Assembly (NCBI GenBank): GCA_026545225.1
Contig: CM048852.1
Coordinates: 56,551,146 to 56,615,145, forward strand
DNA from: Cornus controversa
Lineage: Eukaryota > Streptophyta > Magnoliopsida > Cornales > Cornaceae
Reading direction: 5' to 3'
Length of the DNA: 64,000 bases
The translations under genes were made by a program, and so were the position numbers. Under the pieces are notes generated by a model. The model saw only the letters and a list, made by a program, of their open reading frames with translations. It was not told where the DNA came from and did not search any database. Shown here piece by piece: positions 24,101-37,174 of the stretch. Every line of letters begins with the position of its first letter. Positions within the stretch are counted from its first letter, which is position 1.

Positions 24101-27100
24101 TTCTGCACGTCACCAAACCACCTTAACTGGCTCAAACTTGTCCTTCATTTTAGACTAAGTCCATGATTTTTCCCATTGTTAAGAATTTTTTGACTGACAT
24201 AACATAGTAATGGCAGACATGATTTGTTAACAGAATCTAAATGGTCTGAATAGGACTTAATTGGTGTTGTTTAGTTACAATTCTATAAGAATTGTAAAGA
24301 AAAGTTACATTAGACTTACACTTCAGTCAAACATTTCAATTGTCGTCACAAAACCGTTGTCACTGTATTTTGGTACAAAATTACATTTTCAACCCTGAAA
24401 AATCAGTACAAGTGTAACAAAACACAAATATTGTACAATAATGAAATCAAAGACTAGAGGGGAAAAACTCAAGGTGGCCAGGCTAATATGCTTATCAAGA
24501 GTACTGAGGATTAATGGAACTTTTAGAAGATGAATAATTTAATGATTTGCTGTTGGCTTGCTAGAGTAAGTGTCACCTCTGGTTATACAATTGCATCATT
24601 TTAGCCTCCATCCTCTCTGGTCTCACAATAAATCCCCCAGTGCTTAATCTGCATGGGAGAAATGAAACAGTCACTATCACACACAAATTATAGAAGGAGT
24701 TTCAAGTAAAAACTCCTTTACTTCAGGTTACCTCTCCCTGTACAGAACAGGGTATATCCGTGTAACTCCAACTAATGTGCTAGGAACTGGACCACCCATG
24801 CTCTTGATGCACCTAAATGCTAATGGAGCTCTATCACCCTTACCTACAGATGCAGATTTAAATACCAGGAATGTAAAGGCAATAAGAAAAAACTGCAAAA
24901 AGACAGAAACAGGTAATGACTGCACGTAGACAATAATGCATACAATTTTAATAAATGCTTACATAATCCCAAACGATCAGCCCAATGAGCTCTATACGTC
25001 CCATTAATGTGCAAAATTAAACTAATCGTCCTTGATGCCTGACACAAGCAAAGTTTGAGAAAACCTTAAGACTATGAAAGTTCCAAGTACTTCCAATAAT
25101 TCAATTTAATAACTAAATCTAGCAACAACCTCAAGGGGTGAAACAGGACAAATCCAGCCACATAAAGCAGCTCCCCAGATCTTCAGGTAGAAAAAAGAAA
25201 TGGTAAGTAACAGCAAATTCGGACTAAAGATCTCTAATCAAAAAGGTATTTTTTCAAACAAGAAAACAGATGAAGTACTCTAAGTTTTTGTCCCACAAAT
25301 AATTTCCCAGCAGCAAGCTGCTTTGACAACATTTCGTCCAACAGAGCATTCACTGAATACCTGTGAAACAAATAACTTTCAGACACCCAAAAATTCAAAT
25401 TCATAGTCTAAGCATTAAAATTATCATTTCCTTACCACCCATCAGTTAATTCTATTTTTCTGGCGGGACTATTTTCAGCCCCATTTGATGTTTCAATCTT
25501 TGAATCACAATTTGAATAAATCGACGAAATGCACAGTACCAACATCGATGAAGGTGGCATATCTCCTTCTAGAATTCTCTTAATTGCAGATCGATGGCCA
25601 TGATTTACTTCTCTCTCATATCTATTGAAAGACATCAGAAACAGTTTTCATGGTTACAGTAGAAAGTAGAAACTCAAGCATGAACTTACAGCCTGATAAG
25701 ATTTGGATACCTATATTTTAATTCCTCAAGCACATTAGACACTGTCAAAAGCTTTCCAGAAGATTTAGCCGGATAGCATCTCTCATAACATGCAAGTTTC
25801 CAAACAATCCACTTATAGTGATTAGCAACCCACCTGCAAAGATAAATAGAGGAAATGAATCGAGTTACTTTTCCACTTCATGAATTTTTTAAAGAGATGT
25901 ATTAAACCAACACAAAATAATCAAGGAATGTCACTGACATCAACCAACATATACAGAATATCCAAGAACCATTACACAACACTTGAATCAAGTTTTGCAA
26001 AAATAAATAAATATCATTAAGTAGCATATACCATATACAGGTGCTGCACAACACAACCAATCAAAATTGTGTGTATAGGTGCAACTAACTGAACCAGCAT
26101 ACACATCCATTCAATTACTCAAATTCGAGTTTGCTTACATCATTCCCAGAAGTTCAAGTAGCAAAATAGTTAACTTATGGAAAGATTAAAACAATAGCTC
26201 TACAGACCTCAAAGTTAACGCAATATAACTCTGACATTCACGTTTCTAAGGTTGATATAATTAACAATATGCTTCTTATAATCACGAACTGACAAACATA
26301 ATTTTTTTTGCCATAATGTCATTGCTATGAGCCCAAATGCATTAAACTGAATGGTACAAAACAATACTCTTTAGAAACAAGTTGCATGGAAGCTCCAGAG
26401 TCTGCTAACATGTTGCAAAAAGCTTCTGCTCCAATGGAATCTAAACCAGATCCATCACAAAACATGTACTTTTCTGCATTATCTGGATTCATCCTTCTTA
26501 GTTGGTCCGGAAAGTGCTTTGACTGGATTTATAAAGGCACGATATAAAGTGTCAATAGGAAAAAGGGAAAACAATTCTCAAATGACATGTAAACACTATA
26601 TATGTGTACCATGTTCTGGTGGGAGGGAGGCACTCCAAAGTATTCCTTGATATGAATTCGTGGAACCTTAACTGGATATCGAGTGGAAATCCTTCCTTTG
26701 TAACAGGATTCTTCAGGTGCCAAAGTGGATGATCCTAATTTAAACAAAGGCCTCGGATGCTGAAGACCAAATTTTCAGAAGGAACAGAAACAAGGTTACC
26801 CAAAAATATCAAAATTTACCTTTAGAGACCAGCAAAGTTTTGTTGTTCAGAGGGGTGATAAATCTGGAAGTGCGGGGCCTCTTGAATGGGGAGATGGAAC
26901 TTCTCTTTCCAAATCCTCTCTTTTCACCAGTACAAATTTTATCCCTATTATTCATGCTAATTCTATTTGAAATATCAGTCAGTGGTCCGCCAGATGACCT
27001 TCCTCGTGGATTAATTCTTGATTCAATACTATTTGCCAAAGAATCCCCAATTACTGCATTAGGCGCATGAGGCTTGTCGGTTAAAGGCTTCCTCGGACAA

Positions 27101-28673
27101 AGTTTGTTTTTAAATGACTTGCAAGAACTGTCATAGTCCTCTGCATCAAACTTCTTGATCAAGTTATTCCCTGAACTTACATTCTCTGACATGACCGATG
27201 ACTGCAGTGGATTAGAAGATGATTGCAGGGGGGATCTGAAACTTATGGACATATTTTTGCTCTTTGCTGTTTCTTGATCAGTCAGAGTAGTAGATGAATT
27301 ATTTTCTTTGATCAAAAGATTATCATCACATCTTCTTTCTTTGAGAAATGAAAAGACGGGATCATTTGCATCCCCTTCATTTAAGAAAGTTCCTAGCTCT
27401 GGGTCACCAAGAAGGCTTCTTGCACGTTGCAATGCATCACTAGACACTGATAGAGATCTTCCACCTGCAGTATGGAACTTGATTGGAGGTGGTTTAGGAG
27501 TTGAATACAAAATATCTGGAATGGCATCTCTCCTTGAATCAACTCCTAATGAACTAGTCTTCAAAGTGAATGAAGAGATTGGAACAGATGCAGCATCCTC
27601 AAACGCTGCATTTTCTACTCCCACCCTATTTTGCCAACCAAATGGTTCGCTAGCTGATGACTGCTTCCTTGTCTGTTCAAGACCTTGAAAATTCTCTTGC
27701 CTGTTATTTTCTTCCAAATCTAACAATGCCTTGGCTCTGACAAGGCCGGAAGAAGATATGTTAACTGTTTTCCCTGAACCCGTCTGAAACATTGAATTCA
27801 ATAAACTCGATCCAGTTTCTCTCCCACCAAACAGTTGGCCTGCAAAACATGTTGATTTTAAAACATCCTTCTATGCAAATACAAAAGCAGATGAATCCAA
27901 TAGAGATCTTATTGCCTCTCTGAAACACAAAAATTCAAGTAAATCTACTTAACTCTCTCAAATTATATAGATTTAAATGACTATTGATCGTGCAATGAAT
28001 TTCAGGTTAAGTAAACTTTTCAAAGCCAAAGTCCACAATATTCAACTCAGGATAGTTTATTCCAAAAAACTAAATCAATTGACAATTTGCACTATTGCAA
28101 GTTCTGCTTTATATATCATTCTCAATAACCAAACAAGCAATCAATAGCAATTACAAACAATCAGAAGAAAGGTAAGCCAGAACACGAGTACCTGTATCGG
28201 CAAAGACATCACCTTCGTCACCTTCACCGAGAATAGATAATGCTTTCGATATTGAAGACTGCTTCACTGTAACTGATTTCCCTAATCCACTTCGAAACAT
28301 TGGAGGGCTCTCGACGTGACCACTGTGATTCTCCAATAGCTTTGAACATCCTGAGTAAACAAAATATAAAGAAAAATAAAAATAAAGTTTCAATTGATCT
28401 AACCCAACAAAAAAAAAAAAGACCTATTTGTTTGTGTTCATGTTACACACACTGATAATATAGAGAGAGAGAGAGAGAGAGAAAGAAATTAACGTTTTGT
28501 GGAGAAATACCTTGAAGCAATAGATCGGACATGGACGGGAGAAAAGTAGTGGAGTTATGTTGATGAATTGAGGAACTGGTTGGTTCTTTGTCTGGTTTGA
28601 TATGGGGGTGTTGATCGGAAATCTCCCACCGGAAGTTGTTACTGGCGTCGGAGACTATCTGCCACCTCGACAT
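21180..28673 (-). CDS. BRCA2: BRCA2 homologue, recombination mediator
   Basis: Loads RAD51/DMC1 onto single-stranded DNA in homologous repair and meiosis. Nineteen exons (high to low): 28673-28511, 28350-28192, 27839-26820, 26734-26610, 26522-26368, 25833-25711, 25621-25436, 25360-25279, 25180-25130, 25038-24963, 24843-24732, 24648-24577, 23201-23003, 22924-22742, 22591-22449, 22383-22321, 22224-22014, 21492-21325, 21236-21180. They join to 1115 residues. BRC repeats begin near residues 72 (MFRSGLGKSV), 124 (MFQTGSGKTV) and 228 (KFHTAGGRSL). The helical domain and OB folds follow from about residue 540 (WVANHYKWIVW, YEREVNHGHRSAIKRIL, NGTYRAHWADRLG, EFDIAALVVYVG). Arabidopsis BRCA2 has four BRC repeats and about 1151 residues (from memory). 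For exon 4 the acceptor giving 26734 keeps the frame; the one giving 26759 does not. Confidence 0.95.
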
Positions 28674-28679
28674 TTTCCG

Positions 28680-31148
28680 GAGATTTCGATTATCTATGTT
28701 AGGGCTTTTTAGTGCCCGACTCTGTTCGGCTATTCTTTGTTTTAGCTAAGAAAAAAATTATTTTTAAGAAGGCGGGAAAGTTGAAAGTGGTGGAGGGGAA
28801 GAGCTGATATACCATAAGTATACAATACTACAGATAGTATTGTCACTTCTTTAAAGTTCTTGTGAATGCTAGATTAAATCAAATGTATATATAATCCCTC
28901 GATTAATAATATTTTTGTTACTATGTGCCATGGCTCATAGAATTGCAACGCATTTTATGCATGTTTCCTTCATTTTTTAATAAATTAAAAACTTTGAAGT
29001 CACTTCATCTATTTGTGTAACAACTTTTTTTTTTATGCAATTTGTGTAACAATTGAAATTCATCAAGAAATGGAAGAAATTATTTTATTAAACATGATAA
29101 TCTGAACTAAATAGCGCCCAAAAAAATAATGATTGCGATGGTGTACATCTGAGAGATTTTTAATCTCAAGCATTAACATATTCATATTTTAGGAGATTTT
29201 ATTTTTTTATTTGCAATGGCTTTTTGTTAAGAAAATAAAATTCTGGTTGCACTTGGGCTGCCTTGGAGGGTTGGGCTGCCCAAAATGTGGCTCAGTCTGA
29301 CCACAGTCCATCTTTTACACCCTTGTGGCAAGGCGAGTTCGTACAAGTTTGTCTAAACTCTTTCCTATTATCTTTAATAGCCTTTTCATATATATTTTGA
29401 GTATGAGACGGGAAGAGAACTCAAATCCCATTTCTGGGAGGCAAGGCGGGAACAAGTTTATGGAATAATCAGTTTAGTGTGATGACTTCATAACGCTGAC
29501 ATGTTAGAGTACAAGAGATATATTAGGTTAGTTTAAAAAATGTAAATATATTGAAACACTTTGTTTGTTATAAAAAAAAAAAAAAAATCCTCCTAAATCA
29601 GGATGGGATTAAAAATCAAGTTTAGCCTAGTTATTTTTCTTTCTTTTCCCGCCAATTTTCTTTCATCTTTATTCTTTTTTATTTTCATTCTTTTCCAAAC
29701 AAACAGAGTCAAACAGAGCCAGAAATTTTCTTAGGTGGGGGCGACCTTGAATAACAAGGAGATTAAAAAAAAATTTGAACCAAAATAATGAAAACAAAAA
29801 ATGTAAATGTTGATTAATAATTTTATAATTCAACACATTTACACTTGTCCCAAGACAAGTTTTCATGTTTTGAAAGAACTGTTTGATAATCCCATTAACC
29901 AGCGCCAGAACAGTTAAAGAATATACTCACGTATTGCATGAATTACCTTTGTCCTTGTGTGAAAAACCAACATTAGCCTTTATAACTTTTATTTGATAAC
30001 ACTTTTGATTTTAGATTTTAGCTTTCATTTTTTTTTGTTTGAAAGTCACATCAGAAATTACATTAGATAATGCAGTTTTCATTTATGAAAAATGAAGTGA
30101 TGTCAAAATTTTGACAATCCTTAGACATAATTTGAAAGCTTGATAATGAAACTTCCAGTTTCAGATTTAATTTTTTAGTTCAGGTTTTCATTTTTGGTTT
30201 TTTTATAAAATACAATAAATAAAAATTTTACTTGCTCAAAAATATAATATAATAAATTAAAATTTTATAAAAAAAAACAAGAATAAGAAAATTATAAAAT
30301 ACAATAAATAAAAAATTGATTACTCAAAAAATATAAATATAACAAATAAAAAAATATAAATATAAATAATATAATATAAATAAAATACACTAAATACAAA
30401 ATTATATGTCAATAAGAATACAAATATTTTATAAAATACAATAAATAAAAATTATATATAAAAATATAAACATATATATAATAATAAATAAATATAATAT
30501 ATATAAAGATGTATGTAATAATAAATAAATATATAATATATACATAAAGATATATATAAGAAGAAAATAAGTGATAGTTTGAATTTATGACGGTTACCAA
30601 AAATATGCAAATGCAAAAAAAATGAAATTTTAATTAAAATAACATTAAATAAAATAAAGTCCTAAAAAAAATAATTTCGGAGGAAATAGTATACATAAAA
30701 TATGTAATATCATATTTATGTTGGTTAAAAAAAATTGAAACCATATTACTCAAACACAATTTTTAGTCAAAGATAGTACTAATTTTTATAAAAAAATTAA
30801 TTTTGGGTTACCAAACGCATTTTCAAATTTGTGCTTTCAAATTTTCAAAAGCATATAACGTTACTTAACTTATTATGTTTTTGACAAAAATTATAACATA
30901 ACAAGTTTTGAGATTTCATTTTCCAAAAAATGAAATCCGACAGCTTTACCAAACAACCCCATAATAAGTCATAAAATTACAAGTTTACCGTGTCACAAAA
31001 TTACAAGTTTACCACCTCTCATTCTTTCTCATCTCGATGAAAATGGGTCTGGTCAAAAGACCAATCACACCCCATGACCATCTCTCTCACACCCTCACAA
31101 CTCTCTCCCCCTTATAGTGGTTTCTCTCTTTATCTAATGATGATCCAC
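28680..31148. other. intergenic, very AT-rich, no gene seen
   Basis: It holds the BRCA2 promoter at its left edge. A GCCAG-type repeat fragment lies near 29,712-29,770. About 30,200-30,560 is almost pure A/T with ATAAATA-like low complexity. No coding region was recognised. Confidence 0.6.
28771..28779 (-). promoter_or_regulatory. E2F-type site upstream of BRCA2
   Basis: Read on the BRCA2 strand this is TTTCCCGCC, matching the E2F consensus TTTSSCGC/S, about 100 bp before the start codon. A second TTTTCCCGCC lies on the + strand at 29,644-29,653. This would fit S-phase expression. It is a motif-based inference. Confidence 0.5.
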
Positions 31149-31672
31149 TAAAAAGCATAGACACAAACACAAGTACGACACAACACAAATACGGCGATAT
31201 GGAAAATTTTAAAGAAATAGGACATGAACACAGCGAGAATGCGGCTAAAAAATAATAATATATATTTATTATTCAACAAAAAAAGACTACATTATAAACA
31301 TACTTCAATTCATTATCAAGCAATTAAGAACTAAACAAACTTATAAACAAAAATAGACAAATATATTAAAGAACTAGACTTATTTAGTATTCTACATATA
31401 TTTAGCTTAGATTTTTAATCATAACTTAGTGGCATATAATTTTCTTTCGAAATACCTGAATATACATCATCGTTACGAAATGTCCGACATGTGTTCAAGG
31501 AGCATCCGATAAATGTCATAAAAAAAAATGTTTGGACATTTTTATGAAGTGTCCGATGCGTGTTTAAGGAGTATCTGACACGGTATCCATATGTCTAATA
31601 CGAATAATCCGACACGGTGTTTAAGTATCCGACATGGGTAAGGCATCATTGGTGAAGTGTCTGTGCTTCCTA
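31149..31672. mobile_element. MITE-like element, GGAAGCAC family
   Basis: It begins AAAAGCATAGACACAAACAC and ends AAGTGTCTGTGCTTCCT, an imperfect inverted pair. The non-coding core is rich in CGACA/TCCGA words. Confidence 0.55.
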
Positions 31673-31799
31673 GATGTCCCATTATCAGATACTTCAATTT
31701 TGTTCAAATAAAATTTATCAAATTAATTAAATTCAATAATAGTCTATTCTTATTCGCACTCTTACGCTCGTTTATGTGTGTTAGACTTACCTATTATCT

Positions 31800-32563
31800 A
31801 AGAAGCACAGACACAGAACACGGGTACGACACGACACGGACATGGTGACACGACAAATTTTAAAAAAGTAGGACACAACGGGGATATGGCTATGAAATAA
31901 TAATATTTTAATATATATTCAACAAGTTAATCAATATTCACATTACCATAAATTTAACAATAAAAATAAATAAATTACACAAATAGTTGAATTTATTATC
32001 AAACAATTAATGTATTTTCAAAATGAGTGTTTTCATTGTATTCAAACCCACTACTAGAACTTTGCACGTTACTCATTTTTTTAATAACAAACAAATAAAT
32101 TTAAATACAAAGTACCAAACAAAACAGCATGACTTTATGTTAAATAAAATTTTATTTGTTTTTTTTTCTAAATTTATTATTTAGAAAATTTATCTAACTA
32201 TTTTTTATTTTTAAAAATTTTTATTTTATAAAACACTATATTTATAAATAAAATGGCATAATAGTCATATTAAATGGTATATATGTCATTATAGTTCTTT
32301 CAGGGGTCAAGATGTCAGCTTTTAGAAGACAAGGGACTAAAAATTTCAAAAAATTAGTTCAAATGGGTCTTTTTGCAAATTTAAAAAAGTTTAGGAATTT
32401 TTTTGCACTTTTAAAAATTACAAAATGTACATTGTCGTGTCCCCCACGTGTCATATCCGTGTCCTTGCTGTGTCCTCCGCATGTCCAAAAAAATATCCAG
32501 AACACTTCTAAGGAGTGTTCGACACTGGTACGACACCCTTATATGAAGTGTTCGTGCTTTCTA
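31800..32563. mobile_element. MITE-like element, GGAAGCAC family (longest copy)
   Basis: It begins AGAAGCACAGACACAGAACA and ends GTGTTCGTGCTTTCTA, an inverted pair. The first 100 bp are closely similar to the neighbouring element at 31,149. There is no transposase frame. Confidence 0.55.
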
Positions 32564-33570
32564 GCCCATTAACTGCTTCAGTTTTAGGAAATTAATAAAG
32601 TTTCGTTGTTAGCTTTGGGGTGTGTTTTACACCAAACAATTAAGTGATAGGTGTTCAAGAACCTTTATTTGCTTATAGTGTTTTGGTTGGAAGAAAGGAT
32701 TGAAGAAAAATGGAAGAGAGGAATGATGGAAGAAGCTTCCCTTGTTTGGTTGGAAGGAAGGGAAGAGAGTAAGGAAGGAAAGAAAAAAATTGTGCAAAAG
32801 AGAGGGAAAGAAAAAAAGTTACTACAAATATGTAATAACAATTTTAACCTTTAATTACTTACAACACCACATGCATGTAAACCTTACTAAAATTCTCTCA
32901 CACGTATAATAAGAGTATATTAGTAAAAAAATATAAAATAACTCTCATTCCCTTTTTTCTAACTAAACAAAAAAATGGTTTCACGATGTTCATTTACTAT
33001 CACTTCCATTCAAGCAAACAAAAAGTGAGGGAGGAGAAACTTTTCCTTCCTTAAAGATGTTTCATTCATCCCACCCTCTCTCCCTTTTACCATAAATGAC
33101 TATTTAATTCAATCCAAAATTAAGTCAACCATTTACACTACTAAGCAAACTTATCCCTATCATCTACTAATAGATAACCCATCTTTTTATATCTCTAAAC
33201 CAAAGCCAGCCCAACCAAACTTCCAAGACCAATCCAAGACCCATAGCCCCAGCCCTCAAACCATATATGGGCAGCACAGGTTGAGAAGGCGCAGACGCCA
33301 GAGAGCCCACCACCGGAGGAATATCCTTGAGCCATGCTTTACAAAAGAGCCTTCACTGCCAACTTCTGCCCTTCCAATGGGAGATAATTTGGTACTTTAA
33401 GCGTTTTAACATTTAAAAAAAAAAAAATTTAATTCAACCAAGGGTAAAAATAATAATTTATAGTCAGTGTAATGATGGTCACTTTCGACTGCGTTTTTTA
33501 TTAGAGCAAATCTTTGTGGTGTAAGTGGAATTTATCCAAGTTAATATCTATAATCAAGTATGGCTCTATT

Positions 33571-33572
<2 letters not shown>
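32564..33572. other. intergenic, no gene seen
   Basis: A purine-rich stretch (about 32,690-32,820, GGAAGGAAGG-like) and ordinary AT-rich sequence. No recognisable product. Confidence 0.5.

Positions 33573-33618
<46 letters not shown>
33573..33618. repeat. TA microsatellite
   Basis: An uninterrupted TA dinucleotide tract of about 23 units. Confidence 0.95.
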
Positions 33619-33620
<2 letters not shown>

Positions 33621-34359
33621 CAGTAACAAAAAAGTTGTAGCCATGAGACATGCTTCTTTTTCCTTTATTTTTCTTTCTTCGCATCCGGCTTTTAATACTA
33701 ATGATTCGTTTATATAGTTGGAAGAAAGAAAAAGGTGATTTAATTACGTGGACATTTTTACAAATACCAAAAATAAACATGAAATATTGAAAAAACAAAA
33801 AAGTTGAGTGGACTTTTGCCCCCCACCGATCTTAATGTGGCTCCAACACTCCTAGAACATCCTTCAGCTGGTGTAGGCGCAAAAAATCTGATGACCTTGA
33901 CTGGTCAAACAAATTCCTCGCAAAACACACAACACATTCAAAACAAACAAATTCCTCGCAAAACACATTTAAAAGAAAGAAACAAATAGCTATTGACAAA
34001 ACCTCGGCTGTGGAGTGGAGTCTTTTTACTGGTTGGCTGCTTGTACTACGTGTCAGTTCTTTAGCGGTGAGAATTTTTCCCACTTTATTTTGTCATTTAC
34101 ATTTTACACTATCTATAATCCATGAAATATTGTAACTGGAAGCATTGCTTTGTATTATAAAAACTTTGGTTGACAAGAAAGAGTATGAATTCGAAACCGA
34201 AAGAGGATTAATTAGGATATTGCTTTGTCATGTTCAATCTCCACTTTTTTTTCTTTTTTTTCCCTGTTACAACTTACTATTAAATACACTTCGCACTCTT
34301 TTTTTTGCGAATATAATTATTATTTTTTACCTTTTTGCTTCTTTTAATGCTTATCTTTT

Positions 34360-34720
34360 GTTCTTGTCAAAAGAGAATTTTTTTTTGGGTGTTTATTTTA
34401 TTTGGGTATTTTTTAAGATTTTGTTAAAAGAGATAATTTATTCAACACATATAACATTTAGTTTGGGTTTTTTTTTTTTTTTTGAGTTATGTCAAAAGAG
34501 ATAATTTATTCAATAGAGATAAAAAAACAAATTGGGTCTCTTTTTTTCAGTTCTGTAAAAAGAAATAATTTATTCAATAAATATATATATTTTTTTGTGA
34601 CAGTCAAAAGAAATAATTTATTTAATATAAATAACTTTTTTTTTGGGTTTAGTTAAAAAAGATAACTTTTTTTGGAGATTTTTTTTTTGTAATTTTTTTG
34701 GATCTTATTAAAAGAAACCG
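34360..34720. repeat. degenerate tandem array, pair of 13,395-13,960
   Basis: Repeats of (T)CAAAAGAGATAATTTATT separated by T-tracts, with the same 3' continuation as at 13,960. The 3' continuation (AAAATTAGGGTTAAAAGTAT) is echoed near 36,550. Confidence 0.6.
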
Positions 34721-37015
34721 AAAAGTATTAAAGATTAGATACAGACGGGGAGAACTCTTAAATGATAGTTATGTAATTTGAAAAATAATAAAAATTAGGG
34801 TTAAAAGTATTATTTCATAAGAGAAAAGTACAAACATAAAAAAAGAGACTAAGAATATAGTCCCCTTAATATTTTTTTTCTTCATAAAATAGCGTTAAAG
34901 GTCATATCCATATTTAATTTTTTTCATTCTAACATGCTACAGTTATTTTTAAATGCTAATGCATGTGTGTGTGTATATATATATATATATGATGAGAAAA
35001 TTTTTAGACGGCTTGAGATGGTTCTCCGTAAGTTCATGTAAAAATTAGAGCTAGGATGTGGGAGAAGAGAAAGTCTTTGCCCCCCACTTGGCGCATTATC
35101 GTGGCCAACCCTCACTACCAATGGCTCTGCCGTCTCTGGTTATACGGATTGACCAGACCACCACCACCACCACCAAATAGTAGTAATGATCAAATGCTAG
35201 CTAGCTTTTCCATTTCATTGAATTAAACACTAACTCTATTAATTACTAATTAGACCATATATTATTATTTTTCTTTTCGAATTGCTAGCATGGTATCAAT
35301 AACTAACTTTTGATTAATGAAGGTTTTGAGTTACTGTTCTCCTCCTAATACTTGTAATCTCTTTTAATTTTATATAATTTTATCTTGCTATTTTTTTATG
35401 TTTATTTTTTTTTGATTATTTTTTGTTTCAACTATGTGCACGAATGTCTTCAGTTCGGTTGTTTGAATGATGTAATGATATGAAAATATTTGTCTTTCTA
35501 CATAGCGTAATAATTTTCTTATGTAAGCATTTTTGTTTGTTATTCTCTTTCACATAAGAAATTTGAGTTTTCAACCTACGAAAACATCTCATCTCAACAG
35601 TTGTATTGATTATTGGAAAAAAATTAATTGACTTAGAATTTATTTTACTAAAGTTAAAGTAATCCCCAAATAAGAAATGGATTAAAATAGTCTTGAGTGC
35701 CGCACATTGTTTTATACTTTAAATTGATGAATTTTCACCACTACAGTAGTATAATTTCAAAATTAATGTGATAAAATGTGAGAGAATTTGAGTCCAATCG
35801 ACTATAAACGAAAATCTATAAGATGATCATGTAATTGAACCTAGGCATTGTAAATGATAGACTCAATAAACTCTAAGCTCTAGAATGAATTCTAAGGGTT
35901 CCTCTGATGGAGATCACAATATATATATATATATTGTTTTTGTTTTAAAATTGAATAAATTAAAAGAAAAAGTAGGGAAAATTAAGAGACAGGTGGTTTT
36001 ATTCCCAAAATTTGAAGACAGTTAAAGAAAATAATAAGAGAATTAGTTACTATTATATTATTTATATCAAGTAAATTTGTATTTTGTCTTCTTATATATA
36101 TATACAACAAAGATTTATTTTTTTTCCTTTATCATATTTTTTCCATCTTAATTATCCAACCAAGGGGACTTTCACTTTCAAGAATTTAAGCCACGGTATC
36201 ATTTTTTAATACAGCGGCAATCCCTTAAAAGCAGTCCCAAACTCAAAGAAGTGATCAAGTCTTTTTACAAGTCAACACTCTTGACTCATAATGCACTATC
36301 AATTTCGCAAATTGCAAATTATGAAGAAAAATAAAATCTCAAATTGTGTCATAATTTTTAGACAGGGGCACCATTAATAAGCTTTATACTCTAATTTCAC
36401 AGTCTCTTTAATACTTTTCGAAATTTGCAATACACGATAACGAAATTTAACTTCAAACGTGAGAGGTATAGAGAGGGGTAAAAAGGAAAAGATAATTTCG
36501 TACGGTAAATGTAATTGTATTATTTGAATAAATTTTTTTATTTATTTATAAAATTAGAATTAAAAGTATCATTACTTTTGAGAAAGTAGTGGAATATCAC
36601 CTCCGGTTTTTTTATTTTGGGGGGCGCTAAAAAATGCCGTATAATTTCTCATATTCAGTGACTCGTGAGAGACTGAAATTGTGGTTCATTCTATTGGGGA
36701 AGTTCGAGACATGGAAATGAGAGTCCGAGAGGCCCAAGTTCCAAAGCGTCCCTTTGATTCAGTGAAAGAGGGATGAAATTGGGATTTTTCATAAATATGC
36801 AGTCATGATATTTCACAAAATTACCAAAATGCAAAGTAAATCTGCAAATATACAAATATAAGTAGTTATTTCTCTCAAATATTTTGCACTCTAATATTAT
36901 TTCAAAAATCCTAGACAATGTTCTAAGTGATATATATATTGCAGTAATTCTTGTGGACAGGTGTGAGTGGACGGGTACGAAGATAGAGGGTTGAGTTTCC
37001 ATACTAACAGTGTAC
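34721..37015. other. intergenic, no gene seen
   Basis: AT-rich with small TA tracts (34,974, 35,922, 36,097). A CCACCACCACCACCA tract lies near 35,159. Around 36,400-36,620 the sequence is similar to the tail of the array at 34,720. No product was recognised. Confidence 0.5.
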
Positions 37016-37174
37016 AGGGTGCTCAATCCCACGTCGCTTGGGTGTGGAGAAGGGAATGTGCTTATATGTAGTGTGTTCTCTTCAAATAGTGTGATACCTT
37101 TTGGGATAAAATTCAAGAGCAAAATCTTGTAACTCAGGCTCAAAGCGGACAATATCATGCCATGTGTTAGCGGA
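37016..37174. mobile_element. LTR-like repeat fragment
   Basis: CAATCCCACGTCGCTTGGGT through CAAAGCGGACAATATCATGC and TGTTAGCGG resembles a widespread plant LTR/repeat sequence, as I recall it. There are no element boundaries or coding parts here. Confidence 0.35.

Noticed and set aside
27308-27688. 126-codon + strand ORF
   Set aside because: It is antisense to BRCA2 exon 3, which is clearly coding.
34145-34504. 119-codon + strand ORF rich in Phe and Leu
   Set aside because: It arises from T-tracts of the degenerate repeat array.
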